64,000 nucleotides of DNA, taken from Methylobacterium sp. J-067 (GTDB lineage: Bacteria; Pseudomonadota; Alphaproteobacteria; Rhizobiales; Beijerinckiaceae). The number at the start of each line of letters is the position of its first letter. Position 1 is the stretch's first letter. Below the pieces are notes generated by a model. It made no database searches. It worked only from the letters and a program-made list of their open reading frames with translations, and was not told the origin of the DNA. The stretch is from assembly GCF_022829465.1 (NCBI RefSeq), contig NZ_JAKSXZ010000054.1:40242-104241 (forward strand). Reading direction: 5' to 3'. Made by a program: the position numbers and the translations under genes. This document shows positions 28,717 through 37,542 of this stretch, piece after piece.

Positions 28717-28768
28717 CTAGCTTGGCGTGGCCGATGTGGCCGTCGGAAGTGAAGAAAATTTGGGGCAC
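28717..28768 (-). pseudogene. N-terminal fragment of a metallophosphoesterase
   Basis: On the minus strand from GTG 28766-28768: MPQIFFTSDGHIGHAKL, then the IS5 element. F-T-S-D-x-H-x-G-H is the first metal-binding box of calcineurin-like phosphoesterases. The rest of the gene is lost. The C-terminal part of a related gene is at 9183-9490. Confidence 0.7.
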
Positions 28769-28785
28769 GTCAGCCTCACGCGGGC

Positions 28786-28865
28786 GCGGAGGCTCGGCAC
28801 ACGGCGGGGCACTCCGGGGTCAGTCGGACGGGTGCAGGCCTGCGTGTTTCATGGCGGCAATTCCT
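28786..28865. repeat. Sequence block shared with 9562-9640
   Basis: The stretch beginning GCGGAGGCTCGGCAC and running through CGGGGTCAGTCGGACGGGT to a TTCATGG is closely similar, same orientation, to 9562-9640 (GCGGAGGCTCGGCACGCGGC to TTCCATGG). In both places it lies upstream, on the minus strand, of phosphoesterase remnants. It is the 5' region of a duplicated and decayed gene module. Confidence 0.6.
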
Positions 28866-29078
28866 TCGATGGTTGACCCTGTCCTGGCCGGGGCGCGAGG
28901 GCAAGCCTGGATGCGACTGTCCACAGCGCGCCTAAGCATGGAGCGATCCAGCTAGCTTGAATGGCCTGCGAGTTCATCGCATCGGCCACGCCTCTGGCAT
29001 GTCGACCCTACTATGCTAGATTGGAACAAAGTACGAACCTATGCACAATGGCCGGGTTTGTGACCGGGGGCACTCAGC

Positions 29079-30074
29079 ATGCCGACTTTGACGGACGCGG
29101 AACGGGAAGGGCTTCGTGTCGAGAACTTTATCTTCCACGCGGTCCACCATGGCGTTCCGGATTCTGGCCTTTTCAACGAGGTGGCCATCGGTGGATACGA
29201 GCCCTTCTTCCTCGGCCGGGTCATCGAGACCCTGAAGGGCAACCGGTACGAGTTCGAGCCTACCTCCCGAACGAAGGCTTCCCTGCAGAGCATCGAGGCG
29301 AAGCCTTCCGACTTCGTCGAGACTTCGAAGGACCTTGCTCGCCGCTTCCACAAGGATGACGGTCGCTTCAAGCGCGGCGTGCTCATTGTGACGACACTGA
29401 AGACAGGGACCCGCAGGCTCCATTCCTTGATCAAGCTCGATTACGAGGACGAGGTCATCACCTTCGACGACAAGGACGCGAAGGCGACGTTGAAGGCGGT
29501 GATGCGGCCGCTCGGTCGTTCCCCGAAGGCGCTCCAGAAGTCCGCGCTGGTCGAACTGGCAGGCGGCGGAGGCAGCCTCATGGTGGTCGACCACGGCAAG
29601 CGCTCGGGCATCACGGATTTCTTCGGGGATTTCCTCGGAGTGCGGCGGCTGCTTGGCGCGCCCGAAATGACGTCAGCCGTCACGAAAGCCGTCATCCGCA
29701 CCATCCAGCAGCACAGCGAGGATTTGCCGGTTGAGATCACCTCCCGCGCCAAGCCACTGATCGCAGAAACGGCGGCAAAACAGCCCGACTTCGAGTCACC
29801 GAAATTCTTCGCGGCGGTCTTCGGTACCCATGGCACGGCCGCGATGCAGGCGACCTTCGAGGCAGCCCTCGAACAGCAGGGCATGGCCGGCGAGGCCTTC
29901 ACCTTCGACAAGGCATCCCTGCCGAACGATGGCGGAGCACGCCGCTACGTCACCAAGGAACGCGTCACCATCAACGTGCCCGAAGGCGCGCACGATACGG
30001 TCAGCATCGAGACGAACAAGAAGACCGGCGTCAGCACGGTGACCATCCGTTCGAAGCAGGTCATCGAGCGATGA
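29079..30074 (+). CDS. NdpA/YejK-like nucleoid-associated protein
   Basis: This 331-residue protein has the layout of the 37-kDa nucleoid-associated family (PF04245, NdpA/YejK). It has an N-terminal IFHAVHHG strand, then FFLGRVIETLKGNRYEFEP, a F-V-E-T-S-K-D-L-A-R-R-F helix, a strand KRGVLIVTTL and LHSLIKLDYEDEVITFDD. Family members bind DNA and are often found in mobile elements and defence islands. The C-terminal 80 residues (YVTKERVTINVPEGAHDTVS and after) form a beta-rich tail. Its stop overlaps the start of the next gene (ATGA), so the two proteins are translationally coupled and probably work together. The ATG at 29079 lacks a strong Shine-Dalgarno. Confidence 0.7.
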   Translation: MPTLTDAEREGLRVENFIFHAVHHGVPDSGLFNEVAIGGYEPFFLGRVIETLKGNRYEFEPTSRTKASLQSIEAKPSDFVETSKDLARRFHKDDGRFKRGVLIVTTLKTGTRRLHSLIKLDYEDEVITFDDKDAKATLKAVMRPLGRSPKALQKSALVELAGGGGSLMVVDHGKRSGITDFFGDFLGVRRLLGAPEMTSAVTKAVIRTIQQHSEDLPVEITSRAKPLIAETAAKQPDFESPKFFAAVFGTHGTAAMQATFEAALEQQGMAGEAFTFDKASLPNDGGARRYVTKERVTINVPEGAHDTVSIETNKKTGVSTVTIRSKQVIER

Positions 30075-31504
30075 GCGTCGGCGTCGGCGAGGCGCTGCGC
30101 CGGCTGTTCAAGGACCTTGCCCGCGTCTCCGGGGAGACAGTCTCGGAAACGGTCGAGGTCTGTCGCATAGACGGCGTGAAATGCGCCTCACAGGCCATGC
30201 TCTCACGCATGCGGGAGGCAGCCCTTGGGGTGGAGGCCGGGGGCTTCGGCACGCTCGTCGTCTTTGGGCAGGTCGCTGGCAAGCTCGATGTCGCTACCGC
30301 CTCGTTCGATGAGGTATCCGCAGGCAAGGTCGACCTCCGCTTCGAGAAGGCGGCCCGCGGCGGCTGGTACTGCTTCGTCACCGTCGAGGGCTTCGGCGTC
30401 GCATTGGACGAGGACCTGATCCCGACACCCGCGATTGTTGCCGTTGCGGAGAGGTTTGCGCCCTTCGCATCCGTGGCGATGTCGGTGACCACCTGGGAAG
30501 GGGCGCAGATCCCGCCCGTTCCCGTTGCGGGGAAGGAGGCGCCGCGGCCGCGCAAGTTCATCCGGGACCTTACCGGTGGGCTCGTACCCAAGTCCGTGGA
30601 GCCATGGCTGCTGACGACCCCGCCTAAGACGGGATCCCCCGTATTCGAGACTTGGTCGGAGGTGGCGGCGCGTCAGCTCGCCAACGCCCTACCGGCCGAG
30701 CTCCGCGAGGTGGAGAGCGAGGTGAAGGTGGTCCTCAAGGGACCGCGTTCCGCGCCAATCGATCTCACGGTCGCTCCGGCAGGCTGGGGGCCGAAAGCCA
30801 TTCAGGTGCTGTCAGATGCGGCGTCGTGGGTCTACTCCGACGAACCGAAGTCAGCCGAGACGCGCTTCCTATTCCTCAACAATCACCTTTCCCTGGCATG
30901 GCGCGACGGCCACCGGTGGCCGGAGGGCTTGCTGCCGGTGTTGGGCGAGGCGCTCGTCAGCGCGCGCGAGGCTTACGGTTTCCATATCGAGGGCGAGACC
31001 AAGGACGCGCTCAAGTCGCTCGGAGACCTGCGCAAGAGCATCCAGGAGGACGTCTCGAAGGCCCAGGGCGCCACACGCGACCTCATAGGGGCGCTATGGC
31101 GGGACTTCGCCATAGCCGGCATCGTCCTCGCCTTTCGCTCGCCCGTCGCGCAACAAGCCACCGGGGCTTCAGAGGGCCTGCGCTACGTCGCGCCGGCGAC
31201 GGCAGTGCTGCTGCTTCTGAGCCTGCTCGTCACGGTAACGTCGAACTTCTGCTTCGACATCCTCGCGAAGTGGACGCGCGAGGATTGGCGCAGAAAGATC
31301 TATCCGTTCGTATCCGACAAGGAATGGAAGCGGCTCGTCACGACACCCATCGCAAGAACACGCTGGGTATACCGGCTGACGCTGCCGTTCGTCGGGACAT
31401 TCTATGGCGTGGCGATTTGGTACCTCTACACCATCACCGACCAGGCGATCCTGGCCAAGGCACAGACCCTCTACGAAAGTATCAGGGCATGGACGGGCTG
31501 GTGA
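30071..31504 (+). CDS. Membrane protein coupled to NdpA-like gene, possible effector
   Basis: This 477-residue protein has no family I recognise. Residues 1 to about 325 are soluble. An amphipathic or coiled segment (about 315-345) leads to hydrophobic stretches at about 350-362, 378-398 (VAPATAVLLLLSLLVTVTSN) and 438-457 (LTLPFVGTFYGVAIWYLYTI). I expect two or three C-terminal transmembrane helices with a basic loop (KWTREDWRRKIYPF) between them. A soluble sensor plus a C-terminal membrane anchor resembles membrane-acting abortive effectors. The ATG overlaps the upstream stop by 4 bases. The pair appears self-contained: no further gene on this strand for 265 bases. Confidence 0.75.
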   Translation: MSVGVGEALRRLFKDLARVSGETVSETVEVCRIDGVKCASQAMLSRMREAALGVEAGGFGTLVVFGQVAGKLDVATASFDEVSAGKVDLRFEKAARGGWYCFVTVEGFGVALDEDLIPTPAIVAVAERFAPFASVAMSVTTWEGAQIPPVPVAGKEAPRPRKFIRDLTGGLVPKSVEPWLLTTPPKTGSPVFETWSEVAARQLANALPAELREVESEVKVVLKGPRSAPIDLTVAPAGWGPKAIQVLSDAASWVYSDEPKSAETRFLFLNNHLSLAWRDGHRWPEGLLPVLGEALVSAREAYGFHIEGETKDALKSLGDLRKSIQEDVSKAQGATRDLIGALWRDFAIAGIVLAFRSPVAQQATGASEGLRYVAPATAVLLLLSLLVTVTSNFCFDILAKWTREDWRRKIYPFVSDKEWKRLVTTPIARTRWVYRLTLPFVGTFYGVAIWYLYTITDQAILAKAQTLYESIRAWTGW

Positions 31505-31769
31505 ACACCGGCTGAGGCAACGGTAGGTTCCCTGGCATCGGCGCCAACTCTTTGCAGTTTCCGTGGGTCGAGGCGAGGGCCTCCTCAACCCGACCTAGCC
31601 GTGTACATCCACGGCGTAGCCCGCCGGACAGTCGAACGAATAGTGTACGGAACCCACTAACCCCTTGAGCGAGCTGGCCTCAGCCTCCATGCTGCCCCCC
31701 GGGATCGTCGTGCGGGATTCGGCCGCTCGAAGTACCTTGGATCCCTAGCCGCCTGGGAGGCGGTATCGG
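31505..31769. other. Intergenic region before the helicase-nuclease
   Basis: 265 bases without a credible gene. The 3' end supplies a GGGAGG about 10 bases before ATG 31770. No clear terminator hairpin is visible. Confidence 0.35.
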
Positions 31770-34700
31770 ATGCTCGACCTGTTCGCGCACGAAGTCATGG
31801 CGCGCCTGCCCGCGGAGTACCACTGGCGCGGGCGGGTCGCCGGTAACTTGATCTCGCAGCTGGCCGCCCCTTCCACCGATCGTCCGATACGCTTCATCGA
31901 ACGGAGGATCCGAGAGAGACGCATCTACGTCGGCGACCCCGGGGATGGCGAGAAGATCGCCTTGCTCCCGCGGTCGTTGCAGAAGCCCAAGGACTGCACC
32001 AGGGCAGTCGTTGTCGGCGGTATCACCGCCTACGGCGATATCGAGGGGGCGCTCAAGCGCGACGGGGCGAGATGGCACGGCTCCCGGCCGCAAGCTCCCG
32101 GAAAGGTCACCGCGGCGGCATGCGCGGACATCCACCGCGACATCCGGGCGACCTGGAATGACGCGTTGCGGCTCGTGCCGGAGAAGTACGACGAAGACGA
32201 GCTGGTCTCGCCCGGCTTCAGGCCGCCCCAGATCGGCGCCATCCACGCGGTGAAGGCGCACTGGATCGTCTCGAACGAGCCCGCGACGCTGGTCATGCCG
32301 ACCGGGAGCGGGAAGACGGAGACCATGCTGGCGGTGCTCGTCTCGGAACCCATTGAGCGACTGCTCGTGGTGGTCCCGACCGACGCCCTGCGAACGCAGG
32401 TCGCGGGGAAGTTCGCGGACTTCGGCGTGCTCAAGCGGACCGGCTGCCTGAGCGAGGATGCCGCCTATCCCATGGTCGCCGTGATGAGGAAGGCCCCTGC
32501 AAGCATCGCCGAGGCCGAGGATCTGTTCCTCCGGGCCCAGGTGGTCGTCACGACCATGGCGTCCATGACGCGGATGGGCGCGGAGATACAGGTCAGGGTC
32601 GCCGAACTCGTCACCCACCTGTTCGTCGACGAGGCGCACCACATCGGGGCGGACACCTGGAAGGCCTTGAAGGGGCGCTTCACCCAGAAGAAGCGCAGCA
32701 TCCTCCAGTTCACGGCCACCCCGTACCGGAACGACAATCGCCGCGTCGACGGCAAATTCATCTTCGCCTACCCCCTGCGGCGCGCCCAGGAGGACAGGCT
32801 GTTCACGAAGGTGAACTACGAACCGGTGTTCGAGACCCGGCAGGATCGAGCCGACCTCGCGATCGTCAAGCGGCTCGGCAAAACGCTGGAGCGGGACGAG
32901 GAGAACGGCTTCCTGCATCTCGCGATGGCCCGCACGGACACCATCGCGCGGGCCGAGGTCCTCCTCGACCTCTACAAAAAGCACCTTCCCGACTATCCGG
33001 CGGCCATGGTGCACAGCAAGATGCGCCCCAAGCAGCGGGCCGCCATCATCGACGAGCTGCGGGATAAGAAGATCAGGATCATCGTCTGCGTCGACATGCT
33101 CGGCGAGGGCTTCGACCTTCCCCTCCTGAAGATCGCCGGCCTTCACGACCGGCAGGCGAGCGAGACGATCACCCTCCAGTTCATCGGCAGGTTCACGCGG
33201 AGCCAGAAGGGCCTGGGCGAGGCGACCGTGATAGCCGCCGTCTCCCTGAAGGACCCCCGGGAGTGGCTCAACTCGCTCTATCGGGAGGACGCCGACTGGA
33301 ACCACCTGCTGCAGCTGCGCAGCGCCTTCAAGACGGAGCGCCAGAGGCGGCGCGAGGCGTTCTACGTCGGCCTGGACAACCGGTTCGACCATATTCCCGA
33401 GGAGGCGATAGCGCCGAGGCTGAGCACGTTCGTCTTCAGGACGAAGTGCGACAGGTGGCAGCCTCACGCCCTGACCAAGCTGGAGCGCGGGAGGGTCCTC
33501 GTCGTCGAGGATCCCGTGGTCCAGCCCGAGCTGTCGCTGGTGATGATGGTGACGCGGCACGAGGACAAGCTGCGATGGGCGCGGGTCTTCAACCCCGCGA
33601 ACGTCGTCTACAACCTCGTCATGGCGCACTGGGACGAGGACAAGGGCCTCCTCTACGTCCACAGCTCGACCGTCGACGGCATCCAGCTTCAGATCGCCAA
33701 GATACTGGCGGGCGACGACGTGATCCCCCTCGGGGGGGAGGACATCTTCCGGGTCCTGCACGGTTTCCGGCGGATCATGCTCACGAACCTCGGGGTGAAG
33801 GAGACGGACGCGAAGCCTGTGCGCTTCCAGCTCTCCGCCGGCATCGACATCACGGAACAGCTTGAGAGGATGACCGACAACCGGACGAGGGTGAAGACCA
33901 ACCTCTTCGGTACCGGCTTTGTGGACGAGCCCCTCTTCCCCGATGAGGACGACGAGACACTCGAACCCGCCAAGAGCAGCATCGGCTGTTCGACGAAGGG
34001 GAAGGTCTGGTCGCAGGACGCTACCGTGCATCCCGGCGAATGGGTAGACTGGTGCAGGCAGGTCGGCCCCAAGATCGTCGACGAGAACATCACCACCGAA
34101 ATGGTGCTTCGGAACGTCCTGAGGCCGAAGCGGCAACAGGTTCGCCCGGAGGGCAAGATCCCGATCTCGGTGGAGTGGCCGGAGAGCGTCCTTCAGGGTG
34201 ACGAGGAGCGGGTCGAGCTATTGTTCGACGGCCATGCGGTCCCGCTGGCGGACTGCGACATCGAGCTGACCGCCCACGAACCGACCGGGCCGATTGCCTT
34301 CCGGATCGCGACGGAGGGACACGAGGCCCGGTTCACCGCGGACATCCGTGAGGGGGCGGCGGTCTTCGGACAGGTCGGCAAGCCAGTCCGGGTCCGTCGC
34401 GGCGAGAAGGAGAGGTCGGTCACCGACCTGTTCCGCGAGGATCCGCTGACCATCAGGTTTACGGACGGGGCTGCGCTCATGGGAGCGGACCTGACCGAGT
34501 CCCCGGGGGACGACGTCCCGTTTTTCGACCTAGAGATGATGAAGGGACACGATTGGGGGACGGTGAACCTCAAGAAGGAATCTCAGGGCCCGGAACGAGA
34601 CCCGGAGAGCATCCAGTACGCCGTGATTGAGCGCCTCAAGGCGAGCCCCGTGGGATACGACCTGATCTTTGACGGGGACGGGTCGGGCGAGGTTGCCGAC

Positions 34701-35117
34701 GTCGTCGCGATAAGGCGCCAGGGCCGGACGCTCGACGTCGAACTGTATCACTGCAAGTATTCCATGAAGCCGGCGGCGGGCGCCCGGGTCGATGACCTCT
34801 ACCCTGTCTGCGGCCAGGCTATGAAGTCGGTCCGCTGGGCCGACCCCCGTAGCAGGTTTCTGCATCAGATGCGGCGGCAGGAAGAAAATCGGCGGGCAGG
34901 CGGCGGGGACAGCCGCTTCGAGGCGGGCAACCGGACGCTGGTGGATGACTGGCTCACCAACCGGCGCGACTTCGCCACTCGCTTCAAGGTCGTGGTCGTC
35001 CAGCCCGGATACCGAAAGTCGAAAGCGGACCCGAGCCACCTCCCGATCCTGGGAGCGGTGAGCGGTTACCTCATGTCGACCTATCGGATCGGGTTCGAGT
35101 TCTGGGCCAACGAGTGA
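31770..35117 (+). CDS. SF2 helicase with C-terminal PD-(D/E)XK nuclease
   Basis: This 1,115-residue protein has a unique N-terminal region (1-150), then an SF2 helicase: motif I MPTGSGKTE (about 178-186), motif II VDEAHH (about 286), motif III FTATPYR (about 313), a second RecA lobe (AAMVHSKMRPKQRAAI, CVDMLGEGFDLP) and motif VI QFIGRFTRS. A long middle part (about 530-930) has no motif I recognise. Residues of about 935-1115 form a nuclease-like domain: EVADVVAIRR then LDVELYHCKYS, the D...(E)xK strand arrangement seen in helicase-nucleases of defence loci. It probably translocates on and degrades invading DNA by itself. GGGAGG precedes the start. Confidence 0.8.
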   Translation: MLDLFAHEVMARLPAEYHWRGRVAGNLISQLAAPSTDRPIRFIERRIRERRIYVGDPGDGEKIALLPRSLQKPKDCTRAVVVGGITAYGDIEGALKRDGARWHGSRPQAPGKVTAAACADIHRDIRATWNDALRLVPEKYDEDELVSPGFRPPQIGAIHAVKAHWIVSNEPATLVMPTGSGKTETMLAVLVSEPIERLLVVVPTDALRTQVAGKFADFGVLKRTGCLSEDAAYPMVAVMRKAPASIAEAEDLFLRAQVVVTTMASMTRMGAEIQVRVAELVTHLFVDEAHHIGADTWKALKGRFTQKKRSILQFTATPYRNDNRRVDGKFIFAYPLRRAQEDRLFTKVNYEPVFETRQDRADLAIVKRLGKTLERDEENGFLHLAMARTDTIARAEVLLDLYKKHLPDYPAAMVHSKMRPKQRAAIIDELRDKKIRIIVCVDMLGEGFDLPLLKIAGLHDRQASETITLQFIGRFTRSQKGLGEATVIAAVSLKDPREWLNSLYREDADWNHLLQLRSAFKTERQRRREAFYVGLDNRFDHIPEEAIAPRLSTFVFRTKCDRWQPHALTKLERGRVLVVEDPVVQPELSLVMMVTRHEDKLRWARVFNPANVVYNLVMAHWDEDKGLLYVHSSTVDGIQLQIAKILAGDDVIPLGGEDIFRVLHGFRRIMLTNLGVKETDAKPVRFQLSAGIDITEQLERMTDNRTRVKTNLFGTGFVDEPLFPDEDDETLEPAKSSIGCSTKGKVWSQDATVHPGEWVDWCRQVGPKIVDENITTEMVLRNVLRPKRQQVRPEGKIPISVEWPESVLQGDEERVELLFDGHAVPLADCDIELTAHEPTGPIAFRIATEGHEARFTADIREGAAVFGQVGKPVRVRRGEKERSVTDLFREDPLTIRFTDGAALMGADLTESPGDDVPFFDLEMMKGHDWGTVNLKKESQGPERDPESIQYAVIERLKASPVGYDLIFDGDGSGEVADVVAIRRQGRTLDVELYHCKYSMKPAAGARVDDLYPVCGQAMKSVRWADPRSRFLHQMRRQEENRRAGGGDSRFEAGNRTLVDDWLTNRRDFATRFKVVVVQPGYRKSKADPSHLPILGAVSGYLMSTYRIGFEFWANE

Positions 35118-35282
35118 TCTGTCGACGCTGAGGAACTCAAACGTCCGTTTCCGGGTCAGGCGGCCCATGGGACCGCGGCGCGCAGCGTTCAGGGAGCTGC
35201 GCGGGAGTGAAGATCCAGAGCCGTGCTGCGCATCGGCCGCATGTGCCTTGGAAGCCAGGGCGGCTGACCTCACCTTGGTCGC

Positions 35283-36572
35283 ATGGCCAGCGAGTTTGAC
35301 GTCATCATCGTGGGAGGAGGAGCCGCCGGCATCGGGGCTGCGCGGAGGTTGGCCGCCCAGGGCGTATCGGCCTTGCTGCTGGAGTCGTCCCCGCGCTTCG
35401 GGGGCCGCGCGTACACCCAGGACCTCGGAGGCTATCCCTTGGACCTGGGGTGCGAATGGCTGCATTCGGGCGACCGCAACGCGTGGGTCGGCATCGCCGA
35501 GGCCGCCGGTTTACCCGTCGACCGGAGCGACCCGCCGTGGGCTCAGGCGCATCCCGGCATCGCCCGGAACGAGGACGACGAGGAATCGGCGCGGCAGGCA
35601 TACGGCGATTGGGAGGAAAGGCTCCGCGCGGTCACGAAGGGCAGCGACCGCGCCAACGACGCGATGGAGTCCGACAATCAGTGGAACGCCTATGTACGGG
35701 CCATCGCCGGCTTCATGAGTTGCGTATCGCCCGAGGACATCTCCGCCACCGATTACCTGGCATACGACGATGCCTCCACAGGCGAGAACTGGAACCTGCC
35801 GCTCGGCTACGGCACGCTCGTCGCCGCCAGCCTGCCGCCATCGACGGCCCTGCGGCTGGCCACCCCCGCCGAGCGTATCGACCTGACGGCGGACGGCGTC
35901 GCCGTCGCGACGCGCGCCGGCACCCTTCGCGCCGAGGCCGTCATCCTCACTGTCTCGACCGCGGTCCTGGCAGGCGACGCCATTCGCCTGCCCCCCGGGA
36001 CCGAGCCCTGGCGCGAGGCGGCCGCCGTCCTGCCGCTCGGCCGCAACGAGAAGGTCTTCCTGGAGATCGGGCCTGGCGCCGCGTTCGGGCCGGACTCCCA
36101 CGCCTACGGAAACCTGCGCGACGCGAGGTCGGCGGCCTACTCGATCCGGCCGAACGGCTGGCCGGTCATCGAGGCGTTCCTCGGGGGAGAAGGAGCCCGC
36201 ATACTTAGGGAGGAAGGCCCCGCCGCCGGGTTCGCCCACACCAAAACCGAGCTGGTCGGCCTGTTCGGTAACGAGGTGGCCTCGGCCATCCGGCCCCTCG
36301 CGGCGACTTCGTGGAGCCGGATGGCCACCATCGGCGGGGCTTACAGTTGCGCCCTGCCAGGAGAGGCGCGGGCGCGGGCGCGGCTGGCTCAGCCCTTCGA
36401 GGACCGTCTGTTCTTCGCGGGCGAGGCGACGCATCCCTTCGACTTCACGACCGCCCACGGGGCGCACGACAGCGGGGTGCGGGCCGCCGACGAGGCCCTG
36501 GTGGCGCTCCACGGCAGGGTCCGCGCCGGACGGCGCGACGCGCTCGCCGCGGGGACACGGGCGGCCGGATAG
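35283..36572 (+). CDS. Flavin amine oxidase, copy 2 (intact)
   Basis: This 429-residue FAD-dependent amine oxidase starts MASEFDVIIVGGGAAGIGAA (Rossmann FAD-binding motif), then GGRAYTQ. It has central substrate-domain sequence (LGCEWLHSGDRNAWVGIAEA) and the C-terminal FAD motif FFAGEATHPFDFTTAHGAHD. It would oxidise a primary or secondary amine, such as a polyamine, to an aldehyde with release of hydrogen peroxide. It is a paralogue of the frameshifted gene at 14732-16007, and long blocks are identical in protein sequence. Like copy 1, it stands just beyond a candidate defence module, here 165 bases after the helicase-nuclease and on the same strand. No signal peptide is present. Confidence 0.88.
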   Translation: MASEFDVIIVGGGAAGIGAARRLAAQGVSALLLESSPRFGGRAYTQDLGGYPLDLGCEWLHSGDRNAWVGIAEAAGLPVDRSDPPWAQAHPGIARNEDDEESARQAYGDWEERLRAVTKGSDRANDAMESDNQWNAYVRAIAGFMSCVSPEDISATDYLAYDDASTGENWNLPLGYGTLVAASLPPSTALRLATPAERIDLTADGVAVATRAGTLRAEAVILTVSTAVLAGDAIRLPPGTEPWREAAAVLPLGRNEKVFLEIGPGAAFGPDSHAYGNLRDARSAAYSIRPNGWPVIEAFLGGEGARILREEGPAAGFAHTKTELVGLFGNEVASAIRPLAATSWSRMATIGGAYSCALPGEARARARLAQPFEDRLFFAGEATHPFDFTTAHGAHDSGVRAADEALVALHGRVRAGRRDALAAGTRAAG

Positions 36573-37085
36573 CGCACTGGTCTCAGCGTCCCAGCGCGAA
36601 GCAGCCATTCTGCTCCCGACCCAACTCCGTCGGCCTGACGACGGCACAAGCATACTGAAAGCGGACATTCCTTCCTACCTGTATTCCCTAGTGGAGAAAA
36701 GGAAGGGCATTCTCTGGGACAACGTCACATCCGGTGGCGATCGTCAGCTCGGCCTTCAGCGTATGACGTGCGCCGGCGATATCAAACTTCATGAATAAAG
36801 CCCCCTACCCGATAGATTAGGTGTAGTGTCGCCTGTTTGGTCGCGCTCACCGCGCAACTCAGGCACCTGGGAAGCGTAGACCATTAGGTTTTGTGCAGTA
36901 AATATCGATGAAGGAGATGTACGTAGCTCGCGATAAATTTTTCGCGAAGTTCGTCAGGATCGGGGCTTGGCAAGCTTCTGACGGAATGGCCTAGGAGTTA
37001 GAGGAGTCGATGCGATGATGCAGAACAGAATTCTTGTATGCGCTCATCAATTAATCATGACCGAGAGGTATGCGATAGTTTCTAG
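36573..37085. other. AT-rich boundary region
   Basis: About 510 bases. GC content falls abruptly from the preceding gene, with A/T-rich stretches from about 36780. No frame has protein character. The change in composition marks the edge of a separately acquired block (the polysaccharide cluster). Confidence 0.5.
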
Positions 37086-37286
37086 TCATGTACTATGGCG
37101 GATCTGTAGGTGCTTTTTCAGCTGTTGCAGAACAACGACGGTCTCTTGAGCGTTCCGCCAAGCGTGGTGAATTTTCCCCGTGTGATCATTATTAGACGCA
37201 GATAGACTCCACCTCTCTGCATTCATAGCAGACCTCAAGGCTATTTCAACTAATTCCAATGCGCCTTGAAGCTCCTCGCTCGTCAT
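37086..37286 (-). CDS. Small hypothetical protein
   Basis: A 66-residue frame from ATG 37284-37286 with GGGGGA just upstream. The protein is helical and polar (MTSEELQGALELVEIALRSA at the start, VVVLQQLKKHLQIRH near the end), with no signal or membrane segment. The sequence reads as a plausible helical-hairpin protein, and it lies in an AT-rich, otherwise gene-poor stretch. No family recognised. Confidence 0.45.
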   Translation of the reverse strand: MTSEELQGALELVEIALRSAMNAERWSLSASNNDHTGKIHHAWRNAQETVVVLQQLKKHLQIRHST

Positions 37287-37496
37287 AGATCCCCCAATGG
37301 ATGCGATGATTAAATTTTATTTAGTGTTATTAAGCATTTTATTATAGATTTAATGAAATATTACGAGCTAAAATGCATATTACTAAACCAAAAGGTTTGC
37401 AGTGTCTAAATTGAATATCGCAATATTGATTATTAAAATTGAAAATACGAATGCAGTAATTGATGTAAAACCAAGTTGTATGCCGGCCTTCTTGCC
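37287..37496. other. Very AT-rich intergenic stretch
   Basis: The lowest GC content of the window. Runs such as TTTAGTGTTATTAAGCATTT are unlike any neighbour. There is no gene. It could hold promoters or H-NS-type silencer binding sites. Confidence 0.4.
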
Positions 37497-37542
37497 GCCG
37501 ACTAAGCGCGATAGTTAGAGCCGACTAAGCGCGATAGTTAGA
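37497..37542. repeat. Perfect tandem repeat, 2 x 23 bp
   Basis: GCCGACTAAGCGCGATAGTTAGA occurs at 37497-37519 and again, adjacent and exact, at 37520-37542. The second unit covers the stop codon of the acyltransferase gene (37538-37540). Confidence 0.85.

Noticed and set aside
31680..34136. Minus-strand open frame opposite the helicase-nuclease (818 codons)
   Set aside because: Shadow frame with no motif and low-quality composition; the plus strand has all SF2 motifs.
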